From JAEUMY01 sp033764435 (GTDB lineage: Bacteria > Pseudomonadota > Gammaproteobacteria > Burkholderiales > Usitatibacteraceae), in NCBI GenBank assembly GCA_033764435.1, contig JANRIX010000059.1, forward strand, positions 242,812-306,811: a stretch of DNA of 64,000 bases, given 5' to 3'. Each line of letters opens with the position of its first letter. Within the stretch, counting starts at the first letter, position 1. A model generated the notes under the pieces. The model worked only from the letters and a program-made list of their open reading frames with translations, did not search any database and had not been told where the DNA came from. Shown here in pieces: positions 32,520-41,865 of this stretch. Made by a program: the position numbers and the translations under genes.

Positions 32520-34001
32520 TCAGGATGCCTTCTTCACGAAGGCCCGCAAATGCGCCGCCTGCGCCTTGAGCGAGGATTCCTGCACGTACATCATGTGGCC
32601 GGCATCGTAGTAGTGGCACTCGATGTTCGGCTTCAGTGAAGGGTCCAGCGCCATGTGGTTCAGCACATAGTCGGCGGCGTAATGCGGCGTGGCCAGATCG
32701 TAATAGCCCTGGCCCACGTACACCTTCATCTTCGGATGCGCGCTCATGGCGGCGCGCAGCTTCTCCGCCACGTTCAGCGGCTCATTCTTGGCGCCGAAAT
32801 CCCACGTCATGTACAGCGGTGAGATCACCTTGTACGGCGTGTCGCTGGCGAACTTGAGTTCGCGCTTCACATAGTCGTTCAGGCAGGCGGCATAGGCGCC
32901 ATCGAGATTGGTGTGTGCCGGATCCATCTCGAAGTTCTCGCCGGCCGCATCACGCTCGATGCCCTTGAAACGGCTGTCCAGGCGGCCCACGGTGCGCTTC
33001 TCGTCACGCAGCAGCGCCTTGCAGAAGCGGTGAATGCCGATGCGCAGGTGGGTCGACTCGATGTATGCCTCGCTCAATCCGGAATAGGCGGCCAGTTGCT
33101 TCACCAGCGCCGAGCGGCGGGCCGCAGGCAGCGCGTCGCCGAGGAAGAGCGCTTGCGAATATTCGCCTGCCGTGAAGTCCTCAACCTCCTTGATGAAGGC
33201 GGCGAGCGGCTTCTTGGTCAGTGCGGGCGACAGCTTGCCGTGATAGCGGGCGGTCAGCGCATAGGTCGGGAAGAACAGGAGATGCGCCAGATCGTGGCCG
33301 GGGCCGAAACGCAACGAGGAAAACTCGAGCGCGCAGGAGATCAGCATCAGGCCGTTCAGGTACAGGCCGTGCTTTTCCTGCAGGTGGCGCGAGAGGCCGG
33401 CCGCGCGTGTCGTCCCGTAGCTTTCGCCGGCAATGAATTTCGGGCTGCCCCAGCGCTCGTTGCGCGAGCAGTACAGGCGGATGAATTCGCCCACGCTTTC
33501 GATGTCGCGCTGGTAGTTGTGGAACTCGCTCACCTTTTCGCCATCGACCATGCGACTGTAGCCGGTGCCGACCGGATCGATGAACACGAAATCGCTTTCG
33601 TCCAGCAGCGAATAGTCGTTCTCCACCAGCGAGTAGGGTGGGGGCGGGGCGTTGCCCTCCTTGTCGAGGTTGACGCGCTTCGGCCCGAACAGGCCGAGAT
33701 GCAGCCAGACCGATGACGAGCCGGGGCCGCCGTTGAAGGAGAAGGTGATCGGCCGCTTGCTGCGGTCCTTCGCGTCATCCTTGGTGTAGGCAATGAAAAA
33801 GATGGTGGCGCGCGCCTTGTCGGCTTCGCGGGTGCCGTCCTTCTCCAAGTCTTCCTTGAGCACGATGGTGCCGCACGTGGCGGTGTACTTGATGGTCTTG
33901 CCGCCGATCTTCGCGCTGTGGCGCGTGGAGACGATGTGGTCGGCAGGCGGTGTGGGGGTGGCGGACTTGCTGGCGTCCTCTTTTTTCTGGGTGTCGGTCA
34001 T
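32520..34001 (-). CDS. S10 family serine carboxypeptidase
   Basis: This is a 493-residue alpha/beta-hydrolase of the S10 family. The substrate-binding motif is SFNGGPGSSS (about 88-97), the nucleophile is in AGESYG (Ser194), the acid is in GYYDLATP and the base in DAGHMMYV. No signal peptide is visible, so it is either cytoplasmic or exported another way. Codons for GEYS (278-281) come from a perfect GCGAATATTCGC. It removes C-terminal residues from peptides. It is divergent from the ExoD gene at 34063. Confidence 0.92.
   Translation of the reverse strand: MTDTQKKEDASKSATPTPPADHIVSTRHSAKIGGKTIKYTATCGTIVLKEDLEKDGTREADKARATIFFIAYTKDDAKDRSKRPITFSFNGGPGSSSVWLHLGLFGPKRVNLDKEGNAPPPPYSLVENDYSLLDESDFVFIDPVGTGYSRMVDGEKVSEFHNYQRDIESVGEFIRLYCSRNERWGSPKFIAGESYGTTRAAGLSRHLQEKHGLYLNGLMLISCALEFSSLRFGPGHDLAHLLFFPTYALTARYHGKLSPALTKKPLAAFIKEVEDFTAGEYSQALFLGDALPAARRSALVKQLAAYSGLSEAYIESTHLRIGIHRFCKALLRDEKRTVGRLDSRFKGIERDAAGENFEMDPAHTNLDGAYAACLNDYVKRELKFASDTPYKVISPLYMTWDFGAKNEPLNVAEKLRAAMSAHPKMKVYVGQGYYDLATPHYAADYVLNHMALDPSLKPNIECHYYDAGHMMYVQESSLKAQAAHLRAFVKKAS
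33155..33166. repeat. GCGAATATTCGC palindrome copy 11
   Basis: A perfect 12-mer inside the S10 carboxypeptidase gene, in the rare phase that reads Glu-Tyr-Ser. The last copy before a 9.4-kb gap. Confidence 0.95.
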
Positions 34002-34062
34002 GGTGGTGTCTCGATGGCGAAGCGGAAATTATGGGCCATCGCCCGCGCGGTTGCAGTCAGCC

Positions 34063-34749
34063 ATGCGAAAATCATCCTGCCCACCCGTCCCGAGTCCCCC
34101 ATCCTTGACCACACCCGCCATCCATCCGACCGGCCCCGACCTGCCGCTCACGCCGCTTTCCGAGAATCTCGCCCACCTGCTTGAACGCGCCGCCGGCCAG
34201 CCGCTGGCCATTCGCGTCATCCTCGAGGTGCTGCACGGGCGGGGATTCAATCTGCTGCTGATCTTCTTTTGCCTGCCTTTCGCGCTGCCGGTATCGATTC
34301 CCGGGCTGTCCACGCCGTTTGGGCTGGCGATCCTGGTCCTCGGTGCGCGCATCGCGCTCCGCCGTGCACCGTGGCTGCCCGATCGGGTCATGAACTTCAG
34401 CATCCGTCATGACCTGCTCGAGCGCACCGTGAACTTTGGCATCAAGGTCGCGACGCAGGTGGAGAAGGTGGTGCGTCCGCGGGCTCGGGTGCTGGCTGCG
34501 GCGCCTGCGCTGCAATCATTCAATGGCGTGGTCGTGGTCGTGTCCGCGCTGGCGTTGATGGTGCCGCTGCCGCTGCCACTGGCGAACTTTTTTCCGGCCT
34601 GGTCCATCATCCTCTTGGGGCTCGGCATGATGGAAGAGGATGGGGCCGCCATTGTCGGTGGCTACATCCTTTGCGTCGTGTCTTGGGGGTATTTCGTCGT
34701 TCTGTGGATGCTCGGCATGGCAACCGTGCACCAGATTTTCGGGCTGTGA
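34063..34749 (+). CDS. exopolysaccharide synthesis ExoD-like membrane protein
   Basis: From the ATG at 34063 this is a 228-residue protein; a TTG at 34105 is an alternative. ExoD family features are LSENLAHLLERA near the N-terminus, then FNLLLIFFCLPFALPVSIPGLSTPFGLAILVLGARIALRR and FPAWSIILLGLGMMEEDGAAIVGGY. There are about four transmembrane segments. ExoD is linked to exopolysaccharide production and alkaline tolerance in rhizobia; the biochemical role is unknown. Longer upstream open frame is antisense to the carboxypeptidase gene and not plausible. Confidence 0.85.
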   Translation: MRKSSCPPVPSPPSLTTPAIHPTGPDLPLTPLSENLAHLLERAAGQPLAIRVILEVLHGRGFNLLLIFFCLPFALPVSIPGLSTPFGLAILVLGARIALRRAPWLPDRVMNFSIRHDLLERTVNFGIKVATQVEKVVRPRARVLAAAPALQSFNGVVVVVSALALMVPLPLPLANFFPAWSIILLGLGMMEEDGAAIVGGYILCVVSWGYFVVLWMLGMATVHQIFGL

Positions 34750-34885
34750 TGCCCGCAGTCCTGTGCACGCCGGCTGTGCCTGCAGAGTCGTCAGTCATCC
34801 CGTTCACGCCGCGTCCCGTCGCACGCCGGGCGCAGGCAGTGCGCCAATTGTGTAATCTCGGTTCGTCCTGATTCAGGAGTACAGC

Positions 34886-36766
34886 ATGTCCGACAATTCG
34901 TCTTCTTTCTCGCGTTCGCCGTTGGTGCGTTTTCTTCGGGGCGTGTGGCTGACCATCGACTTCAGCCGCAAGCTGGTCATGAACATCATCTTCCTGTTCA
35001 TAGTCTTCGTGGTGCTCATCGCGCTCATGATGCCGGGCAAGCCGGGTCTGCAGGAAAAAACCGCGCTGGTCCTGCACCTGGACGGGCCGATTTACGAGCA
35101 GCGGCCCGGCGAGGCGCGCAGCAAGATGATCGAGCAGCTGCTCGACGAAGGCCCGAAGGAGTATCAATTGCGCGACATCCTCGCCGGTCTGGAAGCCGCG
35201 GCGAAGGACCCGAAGATTGATCGCGTTGTGCTCATCTTCGAAGGCTTCGGCGGCACGGGACTCGCGACCTTGCGTGAGGTGGCGGCGGCGCTGGAACGCT
35301 TCAAGGCCACCGGCAAGCAGGTCGTTGCCTGGTCGTCCGCCTATGACCAGCCGGCCTACTATCTGGCGGCGCATGCCAACGAAATCTATCTGCATCCGAT
35401 GGGGCAGGTCTTCCTGCGCGGATTCGGCGGGCATCGCAACTACTACAAGGAAGCGCTGGACCGCGTCGGTGTGCAGGCCAATGTGTTGCGCGTCGGCAAG
35501 TACAAGAATTTCGGCGAACCGTTCTTCGCCAGCGGCCCGTCGGAAGCCACGATGGAGTCGGACAAATATCTCTACGACGGCCTGTGGAAGACCTACACCG
35601 ATGGCGTCGAGAAAGCCCGCAAGCTCCCGGCCGGCAGCGTGAACCAGGGGATAGAGAACGTGGTGAAAGCCATGACCGATTCCGGCGGCGATGCGGCGAA
35701 AGTGGCGCTGGATGGCAAGCTGGTGACCGGCCTCAAGACCCGGGACCAATTCCGCGCACTGATGAGCGAGCGGGGCGCGGAAGACAAATCCATTCACAGC
35801 TTCCGGCAGGTGGCGTTCAACGACTATCTCGGCACGGTGACGCCGAAGCTCTTCGGCGAGGGCATCGGTGTGATCGTGGCCGAGGGCGAAATCATCGAAG
35901 GGCGGGCCCCGCCTGGCACGGTCGGGGGCTTGTCCACGTCGGAACTGGTGCGCAAGGCGCGTGAAGACCAGAACATCAAGGCCATCGTCCTGCGCGTCGA
36001 CTCGCCCGGGGGAAGCGCCTACGGCTCCGAGCTGGTGCGCCGGGAGCTGGAGCTGACCCGTGCGGCCGGCAAGCCCGTAATTGTGTCCATGGGTGACCTC
36101 GCGGCCTCTGGCGGCTACTGGATATCCATGGCGGCCGATGAAGTCATCGCCGATCCTGCCACCATCACTGGCTCCATCGGCGTGTTCGGCATGTTGCCGA
36201 CGGGCGAGAAGACCATGGAGAAGCTTTCCATCAAGACCGGCGGCTACAGCACCACCTGGCTCGCGGATGCGATGTATGACCCGCGGCGCCCGCTGGATCC
36301 GCGCTTTGCCGAGCTGGTGCAGTCCGCCATCGGCAAGATTTACACCGACTTCCTTGCGGGTGCGGCCAAGGCGCGCAAGACGACGCCGGAGAAAATCGAC
36401 GAGATCGCCCAGGGCCGCGTGTGGAGCGGCGAGCAGGCGAAAGAGCGCGGCCTCATCGACAAGGTGGGCAGCTTCCAGGATGCGCTGAAATCGGCGCGGG
36501 AACGGGCCAAGCTGCCCGAGGATGCGCGCGTGGCCTACATCGAGGCTGATCGTGGCAAGTTCGCCGCCTTCCTCGACCAGCTCGGCGGCGGGGCGGCGAA
36601 GCTCGTTGCGAAGCATGTCGACCTGAAGCCGCTGTTGCCGGCAGGCGCTCCCGGTCAGGCGGTCAAGGATGTCCGCGAAGAGCTGGGCTGGTTGTCCGAA
36701 ATCGCGAAGCGTTCCGCGACGGGCATGCCGTTCGGGGTGATGGCGCATTGCCTGTGCGGCAAGTAA
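34886..36766 (+). CDS. sppA: signal peptide peptidase SppA (67K type)
   Basis: This 626-residue protein is the long, two-domain type of SppA. A transmembrane anchor lies at about residues 30-48 (VMNIIFLFIVFVVLIALMM). The catalytic Lys sits in VGKYKNFGEPF (Lys207) and the Ser in DLAASGGYWIS (Ser408), the spacing of the E. coli Lys209/Ser409 dyad. It degrades signal peptides and membrane-inserted fragments from the periplasmic side. CAGGAG precedes the ATG at 34886. No palindrome copy is present in this gene or nearby. Confidence 0.95.
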   Translation: MSDNSSSFSRSPLVRFLRGVWLTIDFSRKLVMNIIFLFIVFVVLIALMMPGKPGLQEKTALVLHLDGPIYEQRPGEARSKMIEQLLDEGPKEYQLRDILAGLEAAAKDPKIDRVVLIFEGFGGTGLATLREVAAALERFKATGKQVVAWSSAYDQPAYYLAAHANEIYLHPMGQVFLRGFGGHRNYYKEALDRVGVQANVLRVGKYKNFGEPFFASGPSEATMESDKYLYDGLWKTYTDGVEKARKLPAGSVNQGIENVVKAMTDSGGDAAKVALDGKLVTGLKTRDQFRALMSERGAEDKSIHSFRQVAFNDYLGTVTPKLFGEGIGVIVAEGEIIEGRAPPGTVGGLSTSELVRKAREDQNIKAIVLRVDSPGGSAYGSELVRRELELTRAAGKPVIVSMGDLAASGGYWISMAADEVIADPATITGSIGVFGMLPTGEKTMEKLSIKTGGYSTTWLADAMYDPRRPLDPRFAELVQSAIGKIYTDFLAGAAKARKTTPEKIDEIAQGRVWSGEQAKERGLIDKVGSFQDALKSARERAKLPEDARVAYIEADRGKFAAFLDQLGGGAAKLVAKHVDLKPLLPAGAPGQAVKDVREELGWLSEIAKRSATGMPFGVMAHCLCGK

Positions 36767-36850
36767 TGAATGATCGGGGCAATGCAAGCCGGTGCGGTCG
36801 CAAGTAGACTCGGCGCTTCATTGTTGAACCCTCTTGTTGACGGAGACTTC

Positions 36851-37390
36851 ATGTATCGCGCTATGCCTTCCCAACGTCCCGCCACTGCCGCGCGTCGGAT
36901 TCTGGTCCTGACCGCGGCAGTGACGATCCTGTTCGGCAGCTTGCCTTCAGTTGCGCAGTCCGCAGCGGACCTTCAGCGCTGCCGCGATCTGAAGGATGCG
37001 GCAGCGCGCCTGGCCTGCTACGACGCGATCCCGCTTGCGCCGACATCGGCCGCAGTGCCGCCTGCAACGCGTGCGACGGCGACCGTTGCACCTGCCCAGG
37101 CCATCAGCACCACGCCAGTGGCAGCGGATTTCGGTTTGGAACGCCGTGCCGAACAGAAGCGCGAGGAAGTGAAGACAATCGAGTCGCGCATCACCGGCAA
37201 TGTTGAAGGCTGGGAACCCAACAGTCGCTTCACGCTGGACAACGGTCAAGTGTGGCAGGTGAGTGACGATAGCCGCTCGTTTGGCAATGTCACCAATCCA
37301 AAGGTGAAGATTTCGCGCGGCACGTTCGGGACTTTCTTCCTCGAAATCGAGGGTATCAATGCTGCGCCTAGGGTGAAGCGCATACGTTGA
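36851..37390 (+). CDS. hypothetical exported protein
   Basis: This is a 179-residue protein with a signal peptide ending near residue 36 (LPSVAQSA). The pattern LQRCRDLKDAAARLACYDAIP just after the cleavage site is a recurrent motif of small exported proteobacterial proteins of unknown role. The C-terminal part GWEPNSRFTLDNGQVWQVSDDSRS and GTFGTFFLEIEG looks like a beta-rich domain. It lies 84 bases after sppA and may be on the same transcript. The start at 36851 (ATG) is chosen because it precedes the signal peptide. Confidence 0.72.
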   Translation: MYRAMPSQRPATAARRILVLTAAVTILFGSLPSVAQSAADLQRCRDLKDAAARLACYDAIPLAPTSAAVPPATRATATVAPAQAISTTPVAADFGLERRAEQKREEVKTIESRITGNVEGWEPNSRFTLDNGQVWQVSDDSRSFGNVTNPKVKISRGTFGTFFLEIEGINAAPRVKRIR

Positions 37391-37449
37391 TCACCGAGAG
37401 TCTCCTGCCGACAGCGGTATCCGGCAGCGGGGATTCGTGGCCGGCTCAG

Positions 37450-37965
37450 TCAATAGTCCATCGTGAGAATCACGTTGGCGGAGTATGTGCCCACCGCGAC
37501 ATCCTGCTGGGCGGGGATGCGTCCATAAATCGTGTGGCTGGCCAGGCGGATGGGATTCTGCCCCGTGAGCGGCTGCAGGCTTCCGCCTACAGTCACCGTG
37601 CCAGCTGAGCCATCTCCCCAAACTGCAGCCGACGAGCGTGAGGCGTTCGCGTAGAGATTGTACGTAAGCGTTTCAGGCCCATTGGTCATGGTACGCGCGG
37701 CAAAACTGCCCGTGCCCGCGGAAAGCGATAGGGTATAGCTCACCGTCTCGATGCCGGGTGGCGGATTGCGGATGCAGAGGATCAGTATGTTGGTCGTGGA
37801 ATCTGTGGGAACGGGGTCCAGCACGTCATAGTTGCCAAAGTTGAGCGTCGAGCTGAAAACGCCGCAGTTGGCTGCAGCGAGCGCAAGCGGGGCGTGCAAG
37901 GTGATGACGAGAGGGATGCCCAAGCAGAGCAGTGAGCGCGGTACCAGGCCGAATGGACTTTTCAT
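37450..37965 (-). CDS. spore coat U domain pilus protein (tip-type, Csu-like)
   Basis: This is a 171-residue exported protein (signal peptide to about 31, ALAAANCGV). It has the SCPU-type pattern: CGVFSSTLNFGNYDVLDPVPTD at the start and ending YSANVILTMDY. It is the last gene of the pilus operon; its start overlaps the usher stop by 4 bases. In archaic chaperone-usher systems the last gene encodes the tip adhesin, but tip proteins are normally two-domain and about 300 residues. At 171 residues this may be a single-domain adaptor or minor pilin rather than a full CsuE. Confidence 0.82.
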   Translation of the reverse strand: MKSPFGLVPRSLLCLGIPLVITLHAPLALAAANCGVFSSTLNFGNYDVLDPVPTDSTTNILILCIRNPPPGIETVSYTLSLSAGTGSFAARTMTNGPETLTYNLYANASRSSAAVWGDGSAGTVTVGGSLQPLTGQNPIRLASHTIYGRIPAQQDVAVGTYSANVILTMDY

Positions 37966-40433
37966 GAGCGGAGCCTGCAGATGTACGGGCCCAGACGGGG
38001 CTGCGGATCGTCTGTGCGCCGGAAGTTGAATTCAATCGTACAGCGTTTGCCATTGCTGTCCACACGCAGCCGCATGGACGGCGAAAGATCGGTAACGAAG
38101 GCCTCGCCACCTTCGGCCAGCGGATGCTGCAGCCCTGTTTCCAGATTGGTGACCACGCTGCCTGCCGGCAGGTCGTTTCCGGCCTCATCGATGAAGCGCA
38201 GGATGCCGCCGCGCGTATCCTTCACCGGAAAGCTGACCACCACGCCGCTCTTCAGATAGGGCGAGGCATCGAGGCGGAGCGTCATCACTTCGGCACTGAG
38301 TGGCAGGTCGGACGGATTGATGGACAACTGGTTGACCTGATAGGGCCTGAGTCGTGCCACGAAAAAGCGCCCCTCGGTATCGGTGCGGCCGAGTTCCTGG
38401 TTGTCGAGGTAAACCCGAACATTCGGAAAACCTCCAACCTTTACCAGTCCGAAGCCCTCCTCAACGCGCCGCCCCGCATGCAGGCTGCCGTCAAGATAGG
38501 TGAGCGAACCCGAGAAACTGGCGCGAACCGAACGAATGCCGGACAACCTGGCGAACTCCAGGCCGTACTGGCCCGACCGCGATTGCCCCCGCAGGTCTAA
38601 CACCGCGCGCTGCTGGTCGGACAGCTCCAGGCGATAGCCGAGGCCGTCGCCCGTGGGCACGCTGCGTTGCAGGCTGAGACGCTGTTCGCGCCGCGTGCCC
38701 GTTCCACTTGCAGACCAGCCGGAGCTGGCGCCCAGCGTGGTGAGGAAATCAAGTGGCAGCGCATAGTTCAGGTTGATGCTGTGATTGCGATTGCCAGCGA
38801 GCGAGGCCGCGCCGGTGAGTGACAGATAGCCCCAGTCGCCGAAGCCGCGCGACACGGTGAGCTGCAGGAACTCGACGGCCGGTTCGCCGGGACGGTTCAG
38901 TGAGACATAACCGGCGGACCATGATGTCCCGCCGGCGCCATAGCTCGCGAATGCGGAAAGTTCCCGCCGCGCCGGGCGGATGCCGTTTTGCAACACCGTG
39001 CGGAATCCTTTTGAAGCCCAACGGCCCTGCATCCCCACACTGACGGTGGTGGAGCGCCGTTCCCAGGCAAATGAGGTGAGGCGCCCGCTCTGCGGGATGC
39101 TGTCCGTTGTCGCTGTAGGCGTTGTTGTCAGCGGTAAGGGCAGTGCCGCCACTTCGTCATCCGCCCGCGAATACGCTTGTCCAGCCGTGACCTGCCCCCA
39201 GCCTCCAATCAGCAGTGTGGCGCCCACCCCGCCGGACTGCTGGCGCGCGCCCGCTTCCGCGCCCACTTCGAAGGTCAGCTTTTCGTTCACGCCGCGCCGC
39301 CAGACACCTGCGGCGAAGCCCGTGCCATAGCGCTGACTCTCCAAGCCGTAGCCTGCGCGGAGCCGTCCAGCCTGGATTGAGAATTCATCGAGTCCGGGGC
39401 GCAGCAAAGCCGTGGAGCCGTACAAGGGCTTCAGGAAAGCCTGTTCGCGGCCGAGCAGGTCGCGCACCACAAGGCGGATCTCGCCCTGGCCGTTGACCGC
39501 CGGCAGATCGGTCAGTGTGAACGGGCCGGCCGGCACGGTTTGGGTGCCAGTCAGGATATTGTTGATGTACACATCAACCGTCGAGGGTAGCGCGGTCTGT
39601 CCGGTTGCGCTGTTGAGCGGAAAGGTGATGAAGGTGGGACGTGTGTTGAAGTTGGTGGCGTACTGCACGCCAGCGAAACGCGATGCGCCACTCCAGGTGC
39701 CAGCTCGGCTGATCGCATCACCGACCCGCAAGGTCGCCACGGCCTCAGGCCGATCAACGGTGAAGGTCGTGTCGAGCCGCACGCCTCGTGTCGTGCCACC
39801 GGCATGCGAGGCCAGTACGCCATGGGTGAGCACGCCGAGCGGGGAGAAGAAGCCAAATTCCGCTTGGGCACTGGTGGCTGTGGCGGGTTGTGTGCCCGGG
39901 GTTCGCTGGGTCACCAGGTCGTAGGATGCATAGCCGCCGAAGCCGGGCCGGCTGGCGGCGGGCCCCGCTGTCTGGCGGGTGGCAATGGTGGCGGGTTCGA
40001 ATAAGAACGGATCGGCCACCAGGTCCAGAACCTGCGTGACCTCGTCGAAACTCAGCTTGAGTCCGGGTATGCCATCCAGCGCGAAAAATTTTTGGCCGTC
40101 CATTGCTTGCGCAGCGGTGAACTTGTGCAGTGCGAGACGCAGCTCACGAGCAGACACGTCATGCAACAGGAATGCATCGCCACGGCGCATGACCAGTGCG
40201 CTGTCCGTGGCGGCTTGGCCGTTGAGCACGATGGCCACGATGGCGGGGTAGGTCGCGTCGGTTGTCGGGTGCGTGGCAGGCGACGTGGTTGCGCCGGTTG
40301 CGTCGGCCGATCTGCCAATCACCTCGGCTGCTGCAGCGCTCAGCGCGCACACTGCAAGCGCCAACGCCACCGGCGGCAGCGAAAACGCGATGCAACGGGG
40401 GCGACCCCGGCGAAATCGCGTGGCGGATGTCAT
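37962..40433 (-). CDS. outer-membrane usher of archaic chaperone-usher pilus (FimD/CsuD-like)
   Basis: This is an 823-residue outer-membrane usher with a signal peptide near residues 20-36. Family motifs are YINNILTGTQTVPAGPFTLTDLP, GEIRLVVRDLLGREQ and DTEGRFFVARLRPYQVNQLSI. Middle: a beta-barrel with repeated strands such as WSAGYVSLNRPG; end: a C-terminal plug or CTD (GKRCTIEFNF). Ushers recruit chaperone-subunit complexes and thread the pilus out. Start and stop overlap the adjacent genes by 4 bases, so the three are translationally coupled. Confidence 0.93.
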   Translation of the reverse strand: MTSATRFRRGRPRCIAFSLPPVALALAVCALSAAAAEVIGRSADATGATTSPATHPTTDATYPAIVAIVLNGQAATDSALVMRRGDAFLLHDVSARELRLALHKFTAAQAMDGQKFFALDGIPGLKLSFDEVTQVLDLVADPFLFEPATIATRQTAGPAASRPGFGGYASYDLVTQRTPGTQPATATSAQAEFGFFSPLGVLTHGVLASHAGGTTRGVRLDTTFTVDRPEAVATLRVGDAISRAGTWSGASRFAGVQYATNFNTRPTFITFPLNSATGQTALPSTVDVYINNILTGTQTVPAGPFTLTDLPAVNGQGEIRLVVRDLLGREQAFLKPLYGSTALLRPGLDEFSIQAGRLRAGYGLESQRYGTGFAAGVWRRGVNEKLTFEVGAEAGARQQSGGVGATLLIGGWGQVTAGQAYSRADDEVAALPLPLTTTPTATTDSIPQSGRLTSFAWERRSTTVSVGMQGRWASKGFRTVLQNGIRPARRELSAFASYGAGGTSWSAGYVSLNRPGEPAVEFLQLTVSRGFGDWGYLSLTGAASLAGNRNHSINLNYALPLDFLTTLGASSGWSASGTGTRREQRLSLQRSVPTGDGLGYRLELSDQQRAVLDLRGQSRSGQYGLEFARLSGIRSVRASFSGSLTYLDGSLHAGRRVEEGFGLVKVGGFPNVRVYLDNQELGRTDTEGRFFVARLRPYQVNQLSINPSDLPLSAEVMTLRLDASPYLKSGVVVSFPVKDTRGGILRFIDEAGNDLPAGSVVTNLETGLQHPLAEGGEAFVTDLSPSMRLRVDSNGKRCTIEFNFRRTDDPQPRLGPYICRLRS

Positions 40434-41170
40434 CGCACCGTGGTGGATGACCCCAGGCTGACTGCGGCATCGACATCACCCGAGTCGGTGCGACCCTTCA
40501 CCCGCAACGACGTGGCGGGTGCCCGCGTCGTTGGAAGGCGCCAGGTCACGGTCTGTCCGGCAAGGATGTAGCGCGGCTCCTGGGTGGTTGCTACCGGGCT
40601 ATCGCCACCATCTTGCAGGTTGAATTCCAGGACCTGGACATGCGTGTTTGCCGGGTTGGTTGCGGACACTTCAAGGCGGCCATCCGCGCCGACCATTGCG
40701 CGCCAGACCGGCTCGCCGCCGGTGCGGGTCTTGGGGGCGATGAAGATCGGAATGCCAATGTTGAGCGATACCTGCAGGCCCTGAAAGCCGGGCTTCGGCG
40801 GTGGTGGGACTTCGGTCAGGTAGATGCGGAAGGTCTGCTGGATGTCTCCCGGCTCCGCCTTGCGCAAGCCGACCCGCACGGTCTGGGTCGCACCGGGTTG
40901 CAGCGTGAAAATCGGCGGCGTGGCAATCAGCGCTGTGCTGGGCACGTACACATCCTTGCCATCTTGCTGCGTCCAGTTCACCGGGCGCGACTGAATGACC
41001 ACAGCTTCCGTTGCGGACTCATTGCGAACGGTGATCGCAGCCGTAGGCGCGGTCGGCGTGAGCTCGATCCGCACCGGGCTGACCTGGAAAGAGCCGGCTG
41101 TTGCCGCGCCCGACGCCACCAGGGTGGCACAGATCATGAAGCGAAGAAGGCGTTGGCTTAGGCTGCGCAT
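40430..41170 (-). CDS. periplasmic pilus chaperone (PapD/CsuC-like)
   Basis: This is a 246-residue exported chaperone with a signal peptide ending about residue 25 (GAATAGSF). The immunoglobulin-like fold shows in FQVSPVRIELTPTAPTAAITVRN, VVIQSRPVNWTQQDG, PPIFTLQPGATQTVRVGL and FRIYLTEVPPPPKPG. It supplies strand complementation to pilins. Its stop overlaps the usher start (ATGA). A terminator-like hairpin lies between it and the upstream pilin gene, so it is probably expressed below the pilins. Confidence 0.92.
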   Translation of the reverse strand: MRSLSQRLLRFMICATLVASGAATAGSFQVSPVRIELTPTAPTAAITVRNESATEAVVIQSRPVNWTQQDGKDVYVPSTALIATPPIFTLQPGATQTVRVGLRKAEPGDIQQTFRIYLTEVPPPPKPGFQGLQVSLNIGIPIFIAPKTRTGGEPVWRAMVGADGRLEVSATNPANTHVQVLEFNLQDGGDSPVATTQEPRYILAGQTVTWRLPTTRAPATSLRVKGRTDSGDVDAAVSLGSSTTVR

Positions 41171-41217
41171 GGTGGATCACCTGTCCGTCGGGGAGAAAGT
41201 GCGACTGTAGCAATGAA

Positions 41218-41253
41218 ACGGGCGCCCGCTCCAGACGGAGTGCGGGCGCCCGT
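41218..41253 (-). terminator. hairpin between pilin and chaperone genes, likely partial terminator
   Basis: A 12-bp GC-rich stem (ACGGGCGCCCGC and complement) with a 12-base loop, 26 bases past the pilin stop on the minus strand and followed by TTTCATT. It could lower read-through from the two pilin genes into chaperone-usher-tip. Confidence 0.65.
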
Positions 41254-41278
41254 ATTGGCGCAATCTGATGCGAAACGA

Positions 41279-41806
41279 TCAGAAAGTAATGGTTGCGGTC
41301 ACGGTATCCGCGTAGGTGCCGTTCGGTGCCGACTGTCCTGCCGGAATCTGGCCGCAGATGTTGTATGAACGCGAAGCCGTCGACGGTGCCGCAGTCAGCG
41401 CGAAGCCGGGCGCAACAGACGCGAACGGTGTCGTGTAGGCGCAGGCAGCGCCGGCTGCGTTCGTCGTGGGCTGGAAAACGTCGTAGTTCAGGAAGTTGGT
41501 GCCACCGCTCACGAGGCGCCGTTGCGCGCCGCTGGCATTGAGACCCAGGTCGACCGCGACCGATGGCGTGGCACCCACCGTGCAGACAAGTTGCACCTGG
41601 CCATTGGCCTGGCGCGGCGTCCCGGAAAGCGGATCATAGACGCCGAAGGCGATTGGCACAGTGGTCAGAATGCAGTTGGCGCCGACCGTGGCGGAAACGC
41701 CGACGGAGCCAGTGGTTGTGGCGGCATGCGCCGAGGCGGCAGCAAGGGTGCCGGCGACGGCGACAGCCAATGCGTTCATGCGAAGAAAGCGGCTTGCGAT
41801 TTTCAT
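41279..41806 (-). CDS. spore coat U domain pilin
   Basis: This is a 175-residue secreted protein with a signal peptide ending around residue 28 (SAHAATT). The spore-coat-U/SCPU pattern is CILTTVPIAFGVYDPLSG near the start and ends SYNICGQIPAGQSAPNGTYADTVTATITF. It is close to its neighbour at 41866 (same overall pattern), so a tandem duplication is likely. As in Csu pili, it is likely a major or minor rod subunit. A hairpin follows its stop. Confidence 0.88.
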   Translation of the reverse strand: MKIASRFLRMNALAVAVAGTLAAASAHAATTTGSVGVSATVGANCILTTVPIAFGVYDPLSGTPRQANGQVQLVCTVGATPSVAVDLGLNASGAQRRLVSGGTNFLNYDVFQPTTNAAGAACAYTTPFASVAPGFALTAAPSTASRSYNICGQIPAGQSAPNGTYADTVTATITF

Positions 41807-41865
41807 GTTGAACTCCTCGATTGCGGGTGGTGTAGGGATAAGCGATCAGCGAATTGCGCTCTGGG

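Noticed and set aside
34607..36787. A 726-codon minus-strand open frame
   Set aside because: It is the mirror of sppA, whose motifs are certain; the minus translation is His/Arg-rich without family similarity.
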